The notes under the pieces are model-generated. The model ran no database searches. It saw only the letters and a program-made list of their open reading frames with translations, and was not told where the DNA came from. From the NCBI GenBank assembly GCA_017477505.1, contig JAFUVQ010000060.1, positions 1 to 64,000 of the forward strand: a stretch of DNA of 64,000 bases, read 5' to 3'. The position numbers and the translations under genes were made by a program. Origin of the DNA: Eubacterium sp. (lineage in GTDB: Bacteria > Bacillota > Clostridia > Lachnospirales > Lachnospiraceae). Positions 46,411 through 54,878 of the stretch are shown here, one piece after another. The first letter of the stretch is position 1. Every line of letters starts with the position of its first letter.

Positions 46411-48195
46411 CTAATTGTTATACAGAATAAAACAGTTTCTTCCGTTATCTTTTGCTGCATACAATGAGTCATCAACATGCTTGATCATTGAAAGCCTGTC
46501 ATCGGAACCATCGGAAATAAGAAGTCCCAGACTGAGTGTTATGGTATAGTCAACACCTTTAAATCTATGTTTTTCTACATCCTTCCTCAGTTTTTCCGCA
46601 TATTCTATAGCCTGATTCTTATCAAAATCGGGAATGGTCACTATAAATTCTTCTCCACCCCATCTTCCGACTATGGCTCCGTCATAATCATCAACGGAGT
46701 TCTCCAGAATTCCGGCAAACTCCTTCAGAACATCGTCTCCCACAAGATGTCCATAGGTATCATTTACTGATTTAAAATAATCAAGATCCATCATGATCAT
46801 ACTCATCTGACCGTGTTTTTGGGCTGTTTCGCGGATTACCTGTTCCGTAAGTTCCTCGAACCTTCTTCTGTTACAGATACCCGTAAGTGAATCATGATTT
46901 GAAATTCTTACCAGTTCTTTGTTAAGCTCTGTAAGATTCTTATATGCATCCTGAAGCTCCGTGGTTGTTGCCGATACAAGCTGGGTAAGTCTTTTAACCA
47001 GTGATGCCTGTCCCTGGAGTACCGAATCATCAATCCTTATCGGTGGAAGTTCCGCCGCGTCAGCTTCTCCCTCTCTCATGGCAATTGAAAGAAGTGTTAT
47101 ATTGTACTCCAGAACACTGTTGGTTTCAGGATTCCTCTTAACCTCGCCCCAGGTATGGAATCCGGCCGTAACAGCCATTTCCTCAAATGGAAGCATTTCC
47201 ATATCGACATACTCTTCCCAAAAGGATTTCCTTACTGAACAGGAATAAAGAAGTATAGCCTCAGGTTTAAACTTCCTGACCGCTTCAAGCCTTTCATTTA
47301 CCTTTGAAACTATATATGAAGGATCCCCATAACAGAGATATATCTTCATACCTTCGGTAACATATCCTGCCAGATCAAGTGTCCCGTTTTCCTCCACCGA
47401 TATGGTGTGACGAAGGAGCTCGTCCCTCTCAACCTTTACTATAAGAGGAAATTCAAATGTTTCCTCTGCGAATTTCTCATCATTTTTTATACTGAGGTAT
47501 TTCTCATATACCTCCACTGCAGGAGCACCATCAATCTCTATAAGCCTGTTCTCATCTGCCCTGGTTACAGTGAAATGGCGTCCGAGAGTTCTCCATCCTA
47601 CGGATTTATCTATATCTATATGAAAATCTTTTCCTATATAACAGATGGCAAAAAGCTCATCATTATCGAGCCCCTCTTCGTCAAAAACGAAATGTTCACC
47701 GGTAGCCATATCATGCCCGCCCGCATAACCACCGAACACTTTTATACCCGGATTGATATGACTTATCTCTTCCAGAACCGGCCTCGTCTTAAATTCAGTT
47801 CCCGCGAAAAGAAGCTCCACTGCTTTAAGATCGGGAATGCTGTCTACTTCTTTTCTGATACTGCCTCCTACTTCTACTTCGTAATCCTTAACACCATGGA
47901 ACTTAATCTTTCTTATCTCGGTACTTTTGAAAAGCATGGCAGATATAAGAATACCTCTCTCCATAAGCTTGGCATTCATAATCTCACCGGCAGAAATAGT
48001 TCCCACTATAGGAGCATCCGGAAATACAGTCTTTATACCTGAGGTTATATCACCTATAAGCTTATCATCAAGTATTCCACTGTATACATGAAACAAAATA
48101 CTCTTATAGGAATCTTTTTCATATTCTATCTTAATTTCATCCAGCTGTTTTTCAATACTTTCATAGTACTTGTATTGAACCAAAATCTGCTTCAT
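46411..48195 (-). CDS. FIST-domain diguanylate cyclase (GGDEF)
   Basis: A likely soluble sensor making cyclic di-GMP. Residues 1 to about 210 match a FIST N domain (VGTISAGEIMNAKLMERG, GGYAGG), and residues about 215-370 the FIST C domain (EVYEKYLSI, AILLYSCSVR), thought to bind small ligands such as amino acids. A short coiled linker (about residues 395-430) leads to a GGDEF domain with HDSLTGICNRRRFEEL and the catalytic RWGGEEF motif. The GGEEF form is active in this family. The RxxD inhibitory site that usually precedes it is not present. No membrane segments. Start ATG with GAGGGG. It has its own promoter and may be transcribed with the dNTPase and GH13 genes. Confidence 0.9.
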   Translation of the reverse strand: MKQILVQYKYYESIEKQLDEIKIEYEKDSYKSILFHVYSGILDDKLIGDITSGIKTVFPDAPIVGTISAGEIMNAKLMERGILISAMLFKSTEIRKIKFHGVKDYEVEVGGSIRKEVDSIPDLKAVELLFAGTEFKTRPVLEEISHINPGIKVFGGYAGGHDMATGEHFVFDEEGLDNDELFAICYIGKDFHIDIDKSVGWRTLGRHFTVTRADENRLIEIDGAPAVEVYEKYLSIKNDEKFAEETFEFPLIVKVERDELLRHTISVEENGTLDLAGYVTEGMKIYLCYGDPSYIVSKVNERLEAVRKFKPEAILLYSCSVRKSFWEEYVDMEMLPFEEMAVTAGFHTWGEVKRNPETNSVLEYNITLLSIAMREGEADAAELPPIRIDDSVLQGQASLVKRLTQLVSATTTELQDAYKNLTELNKELVRISNHDSLTGICNRRRFEELTEQVIRETAQKHGQMSMIMMDLDYFKSVNDTYGHLVGDDVLKEFAGILENSVDDYDGAIVGRWGGEEFIVTIPDFDKNQAIEYAEKLRKDVEKHRFKGVDYTITLSLGLLISDGSDDRLSMIKHVDDSLYAAKDNGRNCFILYNN

Positions 48196-48289
48196 ATATG
48201 TAATCCCCTCATCAATGAATAAACTGTTTATGATATGCTCATTATCTTGAACTAAACAGATAGCTCCAGCCCCTTAACCTCATCCTATA

Positions 48290-48318
48290 ATTATATTTCA
48301 ATGCAGGATAATTGGCAA
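48290..48318 (-). promoter_or_regulatory. Promoter of the FIST-GGDEF gene
   Basis: Minus-strand TTGCCA (48313-48318) and TATAAT (48290-48295) are separated by 17 bp, about 95 bp upstream of the ATG. A good vegetative promoter by sequence. Confidence 0.65.
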
Positions 48319-48346
48319 ATGATTTATGTAATAAAGGCTTCTCTTT

Positions 48347-48379
48347 AATGTGTCATTTTCACTTTCAAAACGACACATT
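48347..48379 (+). other. Inverted repeat upstream of the trpB-like gene
   Basis: AATGTGTC (48347-48354) and its exact complement GACACATT (48372-48379) enclose 17 bp in which TTTT and AAAA could extend the stem. It lies between the two divergent genes, about 30 bp before a TATAAT (around 48411-48416). It could be an operator or a hairpin; on the plus strand it is followed by a few T residues. The -35 region of the plus promoter is not clear. The remainder of the 48196-48469 gap shows no other feature apart from the minus promoter. Confidence 0.45.
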
Positions 48380-48469
48380 TTTACTATGGAATTTGGCTCC
48401 GGAAAAATGTATAATAAGTTGTTGTGCCGCGAACTTGCGCACATAATTTACGAAAAGGAGAACCAAGCC

Positions 48470-49846
48470 ATGTCAAATGAAAAGAAAATCCCTTACAAGA
48501 TATATCTTGAAGAAAGCGAGATGCCTAAAGCCTGGTATAATCTCAGAGCTGATATGAAGGTAAAACCCGCTCCCCTTCTTAATCCGGGAACAGGTAAACC
48601 ACTTACTGCCGAAGAGCTTTCACCTATCTTCTGTGATGAACTTGTAGCTCAGGAACTTGATGACACAACTCCATTTATAGAAATTCCTGAAGAGATCAGA
48701 GAATTCTACAAGATGTACAGGCCTTCACCGCTCGTCAGAGCATACTGTCTTGAGAAGAAGCTGGATACACCGGCAAAGATTTATTATAAGTTCGAAGGAA
48801 ATAATACAAGCGGAAGCCACAAACTTAATTCCGCCATTGCCCAGGCATACTACGCTAAAAAGCAGGGACTTAAAGGTGTAACCACCGAAACCGGTGCCGG
48901 CCAGTGGGGTACCGCACTTTCAATGGCATGTTCATATTTTGACCTTGACTGTAAGGTTTATATGGTAAAGGTTTCATACGAGCAGAAGCCTTTCAGAAGA
49001 GAAGTCATGAGAACTTACGGAGCATCCGTTACTCCTTCACCTTCGACAACCACAGAGGTTGGAAAGAAGATTCTCGCTGAACACCCTGGCACAACAGGAA
49101 GCCTTGGCTGTGCCATTTCAGAGGCCGTTGAAGTTGCAACTAAGAATCCCGGCTACAGATATGTTCTCGGAAGCGTACTGAATCAGGTACTGCTCCATCA
49201 GTCAGTTATAGGTCTTGAAGCAAAAGCTGCTCTTGATAAATATGATATCAAGCCTGACATCGTTATCGGCTGCGCCGGCGGCGGTTCAAACCTGGGCGGA
49301 CTTATCGCTCCATTTATGAGAGAGAAACTCCGCGGTGAGGCTGATTACAGGATTATAGCTGTAGAGCCTGCATCCTGCCCAAGCTTTACAAGAGGTACAT
49401 ATGCATATGACTTCTGCGATACGGGAATGATATGCCCGCTCGCAAAGATGTACACTCTTGGAAGCAGTTTCATTCCATCAGCAAACCATGCCGGCGGACT
49501 CAGATTCCACGGAATGAGCTCAACTCTTTCACAGCTCTACCATGATGGTTACATGGAAGCAACAAGCGTAGAACAGACAAGTGTATTTGAAGCAGCTGAG
49601 CAGTTTGCCCGTGTTGAAGGAATCCTTCCTGCGCCTGAAAGTTCACACGCAATAAGAGTTGCGATAGATGAAGCCCTTAAATGTAAGGAAACAGGTGAGG
49701 AAAAGACTATCGTATTCGGTCTGACAGGAACAGGTTACTTCGACCTTGTTGCATATGAAAAGTTCAATAACGGTGAAATGAGCGACTATATCCCTACAGA
49801 TGAAGAAATAGCTGCTTCTATCGCTAAGCTTCCTCATGTGAATTAA
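48470..49846 (+). CDS. trpB: TrpB2-type tryptophan synthase beta-like protein
   Basis: PLP enzyme joining indole and serine. The 458-residue length and the N-terminus (YKIYLEESEMPKAWYNLRAD) fit the TrpB2 subclass, which works without the usual TrpA contacts. PLP lysine is in GNNTSGSHKLNSAIAQAYY (about residue 115). VTTETGAGQWGTALSMAC, GCAGGGSNLGGLIAPF (phosphate-binding Gly loop) and PAPESSHAIRVAIDEA are conserved. No trpA or other trp genes are nearby. Start ATG 48470 with AAGGAG; the frame extends upstream through the promoter region but is not supported there. Its codon use and plus-strand orientation differ from the surrounding minus-strand run. Confidence 0.92.
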   Translation: MSNEKKIPYKIYLEESEMPKAWYNLRADMKVKPAPLLNPGTGKPLTAEELSPIFCDELVAQELDDTTPFIEIPEEIREFYKMYRPSPLVRAYCLEKKLDTPAKIYYKFEGNNTSGSHKLNSAIAQAYYAKKQGLKGVTTETGAGQWGTALSMACSYFDLDCKVYMVKVSYEQKPFRREVMRTYGASVTPSPSTTTEVGKKILAEHPGTTGSLGCAISEAVEVATKNPGYRYVLGSVLNQVLLHQSVIGLEAKAALDKYDIKPDIVIGCAGGGSNLGGLIAPFMREKLRGEADYRIIAVEPASCPSFTRGTYAYDFCDTGMICPLAKMYTLGSSFIPSANHAGGLRFHGMSSTLSQLYHDGYMEATSVEQTSVFEAAEQFARVEGILPAPESSHAIRVAIDEALKCKETGEEKTIVFGLTGTGYFDLVAYEKFNNGEMSDYIPTDEEIAASIAKLPHVN

Positions 49847-49940
49847 TCTATTGTATTAAAAAAAATACAATCCTGACCGAAATATCCTGATATTTGTTGC
49901 GCATTTGTTGCACTCCTCGCACTATAATCGGACTTGTACA

Positions 49941-49966
49941 AATCGAAAAAAACTGATTTTTCGATT
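49941..49966 (+). other. Hairpin in the leader of the small lipoprotein gene
   Basis: AATCGAAAAA (49941-49950) pairs perfectly with TTTTTCGATT (49957-49966) across a six-base loop. It sits about 45 bp before the lipoprotein start, after a TATAAT (about 49922-49927). It may be a trpB terminator, since T residues occur in the right arm, or a leader stem. A weaker stem just after the trpB stop (about 49851-49872) is also present. Confidence 0.4.
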
Positions 49967-50011
49967 CATCACATTACATAAAAACATTTTTTAAATGAGA
50001 GGAAAAAAGAA

Positions 50012-50578
50012 ATGAGAAAGAAGATCACATTAGTAGTACTTGCAGCAGCTCTTACATTTTCACTTGCCGCATGCGGCAATGCTAAAACAGAAACCACCGA
50101 GGCTACAGAAGCAACAACTGCAGCAGCAACATCTGAAACAGAGATTGCAAACCCATGGACTGATGTTGATACAGTTGATAAGGCAGCAGAAGGTGCCGAG
50201 GTTGGATATTTCACTGTTCCGGAGAACGGAACTGAAACAAGCGGCGGTCCTGTTAATATCTCAGACTTCCGTTATATGACACATCTTGCTGAAGCTCAGG
50301 GAAGCATCGGTTCAGCAGAACTCATCATCCGTAAGGGACTTAAGCAGGAAAGCAGCGACGTATCAGGTGATATGAGAGAATTCACACTTGAGTGGACTCA
50401 GACAGTCGGTGATTTTGAGTTTAAGTGCTATGGAAATTCTGAAGGCTCAGCTCAGAAGCTTGTATGGGTTTCAGATAACTTCAGCTACAGCGTTTCAATT
50501 TATGGTCAGGGCGATGAGGCAGGCACCTACGGAATCGATTCAGATGCTGTTAATACTATCGGTCTTATAATTCAGTAA
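50012..50578 (+). CDS. Small secreted lipoprotein, function unknown
   Basis: A 188-residue lipoprotein. The signal peptide MRKKITLVVLAAALTFSLAAC ends in a lipobox (SLAAC, Cys21), followed by a Thr/Glu/Ala-rich linker (about residues 24-48). The folded part (about residues 50-188) has YFTVPENGTETSGGPVNISDFRY and alternating strand-like segments; I do not recognise the family. Expected on the outer face of the cytoplasmic membrane. GAGG precedes the ATG. A strong intrinsic terminator follows immediately, so it is probably a single-gene unit. Confidence 0.8.
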   Translation: MRKKITLVVLAAALTFSLAACGNAKTETTEATEATTAAATSETEIANPWTDVDTVDKAAEGAEVGYFTVPENGTETSGGPVNISDFRYMTHLAEAQGSIGSAELIIRKGLKQESSDVSGDMREFTLEWTQTVGDFEFKCYGNSEGSAQKLVWVSDNFSYSVSIYGQGDEAGTYGIDSDAVNTIGLIIQ

Positions 50579-50588
50579 TATAAGGATT

Positions 50589-50619
50589 AAGGCAGGTTCA
50601 AAGCGAACCTGCCTTTTTT
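50589..50619 (+). terminator. Intrinsic terminator of the small lipoprotein gene
   Basis: An 11-bp stem (AAGGCAGGTTC with its complement) and a five-base loop run straight into six T residues. It stands between convergent genes; on the opposite strand the T run is poor, so it mainly serves the plus-strand gene. Confidence 0.9.
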
Positions 50620-50620
50620 G

Positions 50621-51001
50621 TTATTCGTAAATTCTTTCTCCCTTATCATCGTATTTTATCGTCCCATTCAACACTTCCTGATAATCATCTGTATATTTTT
50701 CCTTCATCGTACCCGTTTCGAAGATTTTAAAATGATTGCCCTTAGAGTCTGTAATTACAGAATGGAAAAGATATCCTTCATAATCCGGAAGGCCGGCTCC
50801 GCCCACGTCATAGCCATATTCTTCCCATAATTTTACGGTAAAAGTCTCATTCGGATATTTTCCCTTCAAATATTCCTCATATTCTGCTTTCATGCTGTCC
50901 AGTTCCTTCTGGCTCATTTTTTTATCTGATTTTATCGTGCATGAGCAAAATGTAATGAGTATCATCAAACCAATCCCGATCAATAATACTGCTTTTTTCA
51001 T
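50621..51001 (-). CDS. Small lipoprotein, function unknown
   Basis: A protein of about 126 residues with a hydrophobic N-terminus MKKAVLLIGIGLMILITFCSC and a lipobox-like FCSC before charged sequence. The mature part has a helical KMSQKELDSMKAEYEEYLKG stretch and then NETFTVKLWEEYGYD, resembling short YfmQ/YjgB-like Firmicute lipoproteins only in general style; no family is recognised. Start ATG 51001, eight bases after AGGAG (a GTG lies one codon upstream). It ends one base beyond the opposing terminator. Probably anchored to the membrane outside the cell. Confidence 0.7.
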   Translation of the reverse strand: MKKAVLLIGIGLMILITFCSCTIKSDKKMSQKELDSMKAEYEEYLKGKYPNETFTVKLWEEYGYDVGGAGLPDYEGYLFHSVITDSKGNHFKIFETGTMKEKYTDDYQEVLNGTIKYDDKGERIYE

Positions 51002-51065
51002 CACTGCTTCTCCTGCTCCCCTGTCACTTATATACTATATAGCTTATCATAATCCCTGTTAAAAT

Positions 51066-51096
51066 CAATGTGATAAAGCGAGGCCGAAGCCTCGCC
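51066..51096 (-). terminator. Terminator of the DUF624 gene
   Basis: GCGAGGC and GCCTCGC (51078-51095) pair around a four-base loop that reads TTCG on the minus strand, a very stable loop, followed by TTTATC. It lies just after the stop codon of the DUF624-domain gene. Confidence 0.75.
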
Positions 51097-51101
51097 ATTT
51101 A

Positions 51102-52832
51102 TTATTTTATAATATAATCCACCAGTTTCTGCATGTTTTCTGTTTTAGGCCTTGCACTTGTAAATACCAGATACATCCTTGTATCTCTCTTCTCAGCAAA
51201 TATCTCTGAATCAGAAATATCCAGAGCAACCGGAAGTACCGGATTATCAATTGTTTTATCGGTACCGCCCTCATCTTCCTTAGAGTACTGATCCATGTTC
51301 TTTCCTAAAAGATTGATTCCAACCGGAATATAAACCATCCTGTCTGAAAGTTCATTCTTCTGTTCATCTGTCAGAATATATTCAAGATTCATGAATGCAT
51401 CATACTCATTGTAATATTTCAGAGATTCCTCATCGAGTATAAGATAATCAAGTGTATTAGAATTGATATAATTAAAGAGCTCTGTGGTCGATTGATTGAC
51501 TGATATCTGATCCATATCTGAACCATTCAACACTATATCATATTCATTCACAAAGATTACTTCATCCTTCTCAGCATCACCTTCAAGCTTCTCAAACAGC
51601 CCTTCCTTAAGTTTCTCCACTTCACTTTCAGTGAAATGAGCATTTACAGCCGTTCCTTCCGCAAGGATATTTTTACTTCCATTCATGACATCCTTTACGA
51701 TATATACACCGACTACAATAATAAGAATACCAAGAATAACATATTTAAGATAATAATCACGGAAATATCCGACTTTACTATAAGGTTCAGCATCATCTTT
51801 TGATGCCGATTTACCTTCTTTATCTGATTTAGACGCTTCCCCGGACGCTTCGGACGCTACAACCGCTCCCTCATCGTCTACGATATCTACATCGTCTATG
51901 TTATCTGCATCATCTGAATCTGCCCCGGAAGATACGGATGCATATTTTTCAGTATCTGCCTTTCCCGATCCCTCCAGCTTTGCATAAAACTTCTTAAGAA
52001 ACATTGAGCAAATATATGCAAAGAAAGCTGTCAGGAACAGCGCCCACAGATACCAGGTATATACAAGAAGAGTCGGTCTTAAGTAATATATAAGATCCGG
52101 AATCACCCAAAGAAAGAACATCCTGAACCATGTTCCAAAATTCGCAATTGAAAAAACAATTGAATTTATGATGTGATTAAGAGGTTTATTCTCATATCTT
52201 GCTATCATAGGGAAGAGAAGCGGAAGTTCAAAACATAGCAGGATAACTTCAAAGCCCAATACTATCATCAGAATATTGGCACCCTGAGTATTCGCAGTGC
52301 TGACATATCTGAACTGGACATACATAAGCAGAATATAAACAAGATTGATCAGCCAGGCTATTGTTGCCTCATGGAAATTTGACTTAAAAGCCTTCCAGTA
52401 TTCTTTTCCTACCTTACCTTCCTTATCATCAACCATTTTATTGGTCACAGAATAAAGTGCTGTGAAAGCCGCTCCGATAGTTACGATTGGAATGCAGCAG
52501 AGAGCCACACGAAGATTTAGGAAGAATATATCTCCCAGTTTATCCATCCTGTTGAAGAATTTCTTACCGCCCTTTAAAGGTTCAGGTTTTTCTTCCTCTT
52601 CGAACATTTTTCTGTATGAAGAAACTGTGTTTGCGTTTCCTGTCTTTTTTCCGGAAGTATTATCTGCCGCCTTCTCGACCGGTTTGGCTGCTGCCTTCTC
52701 GGCTGACTTTGCTACCGTCTTATCGGCCGGTTTGGCTTCTTCCGTCGGATTTACTGCAGACTTGCCTGCTGTCTGTACCAGATTTGCCCTGTCCGCTATA
52801 GATTTATTCTTGTTTACACTCTTCTTTGCCAT
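51102..52832 (-). CDS. DUF624 (YesL-like) membrane protein with external C-terminal domain
   Basis: A 576-residue protein in three parts. Residues 1 to about 100 are Lys/Ala/Glu-rich with PAEKAA-like repeats, probably a disordered cytoplasmic tail. About residues 120-280 form a DUF624/YesL-like membrane domain (FFLNLRVALCCIPIVTIGAA, YWKAFKSNFHEATIAWLI) with five to six segments. After an acidic linker comes one more membrane helix (YVILGILIIVVGVYIVKDV), then about 200 external residues with FNYINSNTLDYLILDEES and GAFM-like segments that recall solute-binding folds. YesL-type genes accompany sugar ABC transporters, as here. Start ATG 52832 with AAGGAT. The leader carries several hairpins. Confidence 0.8.
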   Translation of the reverse strand: MAKKSVNKNKSIADRANLVQTAGKSAVNPTEEAKPADKTVAKSAEKAAAKPVEKAADNTSGKKTGNANTVSSYRKMFEEEEKPEPLKGGKKFFNRMDKLGDIFFLNLRVALCCIPIVTIGAAFTALYSVTNKMVDDKEGKVGKEYWKAFKSNFHEATIAWLINLVYILLMYVQFRYVSTANTQGANILMIVLGFEVILLCFELPLLFPMIARYENKPLNHIINSIVFSIANFGTWFRMFFLWVIPDLIYYLRPTLLVYTWYLWALFLTAFFAYICSMFLKKFYAKLEGSGKADTEKYASVSSGADSDDADNIDDVDIVDDEGAVVASEASGEASKSDKEGKSASKDDAEPYSKVGYFRDYYLKYVILGILIIVVGVYIVKDVMNGSKNILAEGTAVNAHFTESEVEKLKEGLFEKLEGDAEKDEVIFVNEYDIVLNGSDMDQISVNQSTTELFNYINSNTLDYLILDEESLKYYNEYDAFMNLEYILTDEQKNELSDRMVYIPVGINLLGKNMDQYSKEDEGGTDKTIDNPVLPVALDISDSEIFAEKRDTRMYLVFTSARPKTENMQKLVDYIIK

Positions 52833-52861
52833 CAATATATCCTTTTTAAGAATCTGATCAA

Positions 52862-52910
52862 GCATGTCGCTTGCGACATGCGCCGCGCCGAGCGCGAGAT
52901 GCGAAGCATC
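52862..52910 (-). other. Three consecutive hairpins in the DUF624 gene leader
   Basis: Perfect small stems occur at 52862-52869/52874-52881 (8 bp, loop CTTG), 52885-52888/52892-52895 (4 bp) and 52898-52902/52906-52910 (5 bp, loop GAA). They lie 30-75 bp before the start codon. The GC-rich tract contrasts with the AT-rich palindrome next to it. Confidence 0.65.
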
Positions 52911-52934
52911 CTGCCTTACGTGCGAGTGTGCTTT

Positions 52935-52989
52935 CCCCTTAGTTTTATATAATAGAAAACACAGTTTTCTATTATATAAAACTAAGGGG
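52935..52989. repeat. 55-bp perfect palindrome (26-bp arms, 3-bp loop)
   Basis: Arms 52935-52960 and 52964-52989 are exact complements, beginning CCCCTTAGTTTTATATAATA, with ACA between them. Such a long perfect stem is unusual. Its right arm overlaps the next hairpin, so only one of the two can form. It may be a miniature repeat element or part of an RNA switch. Confidence 0.9.
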
Positions 52990-53009
52990 TGTAAATATAC
53001 ACCCCTTAG
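52974..53009 (-). terminator. Terminator-like hairpin after the inner permease gene, competing with the long palindrome
   Basis: CTAAGGGGTGTA (52982-52993) pairs with its complement at 52998-53009 around a four-base loop. On the minus strand it is followed by TTTTATAT. It begins 25 bp after the permease stop. The left arm is shared with the 55-bp palindrome, a layout like terminator/antiterminator pairs. Confidence 0.7.
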
Positions 53010-53033
53010 CAATAACAAGCTTACTTATAAATA

Positions 53034-53897
53034 TTAACCCTTAACAGCACCAACTGTCATACCGGCAACGATATTCTTAGCCATGAAGATATATACCACG
53101 ATAACTGGTAAGATAGCCATAGCAATGAACATATAAACCTGACCCATATCAAACTTAAGGAAGTCAGCTGAACGAAGTGTTGCGATGAGGATCGGAAGTG
53201 TCTTCTTATTATCTGATGAAAGTACCAGAGCCGGAGTGAAGTAATTGTTCCAGCTTGCTACGAATGAGAAGATTGCCTGTACGGCTATAGCAGGCTTCAT
53301 AAGTGGAAGTGCTATATTGTTGAATATAAGAAGTTCTCCCGCACCGTCGATACGTGCTGATTCCATAAGCTCCATAGGAAGGTTGGCATCCATGTATTGC
53401 TTCATGTAGAAGAATACTGCAGGAGCTGCGATAGCAGGTATGATAAGCGGTATAAAGGAATCCATGAGTTTGATCTTTCTTAAGAGATTCAGGAAACCAA
53501 GTGCAGTAACCTGAGTAGGGATCATCATGATCGCAAGAATGAAGGTGAACATGACTTTCTTAAGTTTGAAATCATAAGCATAGATACCGAAAGCCGTCAT
53601 AGTTGAGAAATATGTACTAAGACCAGCTGTACAAAGTGATATAAATAAACTGTTTAAAAGTCCTCTGACTATTGGCAGATTACTGTTGTGGAAGAGACTG
53701 TAAAGGTTCTTTCCACCGTACTTACTCGGGATTAAAGTAAATCCTCTGTTAAGTTCTGCATGTGATCTGGTAGCATTTACAAAAAGTACATAGAACCAGA
53801 ATATACACATTATAGTAACAAGTATGAGGACAACATATGCAACAATACGTCTGGCATGAACGCTCATTCCGCCGGCGTTAGCTTTTCTCTCGCTCAT
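53034..53897 (-). CDS. Carbohydrate ABC transporter permease (MalG/MsmG type)
   Basis: Inner-membrane permease of a sugar importer, 287 residues with six predicted segments. An N-terminal hydrophobic helix (VAYVVLILVTIMCIFWFYVLF) is followed by RGFTLIPSKYG, and the EAA-type loop that contacts the ATPase reads ESARIDGAGELLIFNNIALPLMKPA near residue 190. The C-terminus is MAKNIVAGMTVGAVKG, typical of the family. GGAGG precedes the ATG; a 12-bp gap to the other permease gene indicates one transcript. Sugar specificity is not visible. Confidence 0.93.
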   Translation of the reverse strand: MSERKANAGGMSVHARRIVAYVVLILVTIMCIFWFYVLFVNATRSHAELNRGFTLIPSKYGGKNLYSLFHNSNLPIVRGLLNSLFISLCTAGLSTYFSTMTAFGIYAYDFKLKKVMFTFILAIMMIPTQVTALGFLNLLRKIKLMDSFIPLIIPAIAAPAVFFYMKQYMDANLPMELMESARIDGAGELLIFNNIALPLMKPAIAVQAIFSFVASWNNYFTPALVLSSDNKKTLPILIATLRSADFLKFDMGQVYMFIAMAILPVIVVYIFMAKNIVAGMTVGAVKG

Positions 53898-53909
53898 TAT
53901 GTTTCCTCC

Positions 53910-54827
53910 TTACTGATTTTCTGCTTTTTGATTAAATTTGAATACGATAAGGCTGAGTATACCGGTAATGATAAACAGAAGTACCGATAATGCACCACCC
54001 ATACCATAGTTCTTACTGTACAGATGCTTATTCAGGAACATGATAAGAGTCATAGTTGTTCTTGTAGGTGATCCTTCACCATTTGTAAGGATCTGAGGAA
54101 CGTCGAACATCTGAAGACCACCGATAAGAGATGTGATCATAACGAATATAAGAATAGGTCTCAGTATCGGAAGTGTAATCCTGAAGAATATCTGTGTTGA
54201 CGTAGCACCGTCAACTTCGGCTGCTTCATACAGAGATGTATCTATACCAAGCATTCCGGCAAGAAGAAGTATTGTCGTATTTCCAAACCACATGAGGAAG
54301 TTCATGAATGCAACAAGTCCTCTTGCAGAGCCCGTATGTGAAAGGAACTTATAAGGCTCCTTGAAAATATGCATATTCATAAGCATCGAATTGATTGGGC
54401 CTGTATCTGAGAAAAGTGCAAAGAACAGCATGGCAAAAGCTGATGCCATAATCAGGTTTGGAAGATAGATTACTGACTGGAAGAAAGGTCTTCCCTTAAG
54501 ACGAAGGGATGGATCTGAAAACCATGCAGCAAGCAAAAGTGATACAACGATCTGTGGAACGAAACCGAGTATCCACATAACCATAGTATTCACGAAATAT
54601 TTTCCAAGGTCTCCGCCCTTGAAAATCTTAACAAAATTGGAAAGCCCTATAAAAGTAGGACCTACCTCGGTAATACCATTTTTAAAATAATGTTCAAAGA
54701 AACTGTTGTAAATGGTAGATGCCAGTGGAACCAACTGGAATATAACGAATACTACAACAAAAGGAATCAGGAAAAAATACCCCCAACGGTTATAGCGTAC
54801 AACATTTCCTTTTTTTACTTTGTTCAT
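53910..54827 (-). CDS. Carbohydrate ABC transporter permease (MalF/MsmF type)
   Basis: Partner permease, 305 residues. After NRWGYFFLIPFVVVFVIFQLVPLAS (first membrane segment) come five further segments. The EAA loop is LYEAAEVDGATSTQIFFRITLPIL near residue 215, with the conserved Gly. GGAGG upstream of the ATG. It follows the binding-protein gene after 147 bp containing a stem-loop, and precedes the second permease. No ATPase gene belongs to this group, so a shared MsmK/UgpC-type ATPase is expected elsewhere. Confidence 0.93.
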   Translation of the reverse strand: MNKVKKGNVVRYNRWGYFFLIPFVVVFVIFQLVPLASTIYNSFFEHYFKNGITEVGPTFIGLSNFVKIFKGGDLGKYFVNTMVMWILGFVPQIVVSLLLAAWFSDPSLRLKGRPFFQSVIYLPNLIMASAFAMLFFALFSDTGPINSMLMNMHIFKEPYKFLSHTGSARGLVAFMNFLMWFGNTTILLLAGMLGIDTSLYEAAEVDGATSTQIFFRITLPILRPILIFVMITSLIGGLQMFDVPQILTNGEGSPTRTTMTLIMFLNKHLYSKNYGMGGALSVLLFIITGILSLIVFKFNQKAENQ

Positions 54828-54878
54828 CCTGCTACCTCCGCTATACCTTATTTGGATAATGTAATAAAGTTAATTAAA

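Noticed and set aside
52935-52989. Terminal inverted repeats of an insertion sequence
   Set aside because: Arms are only three bases apart with no transposase between or near; better seen as a palindrome or hairpin.
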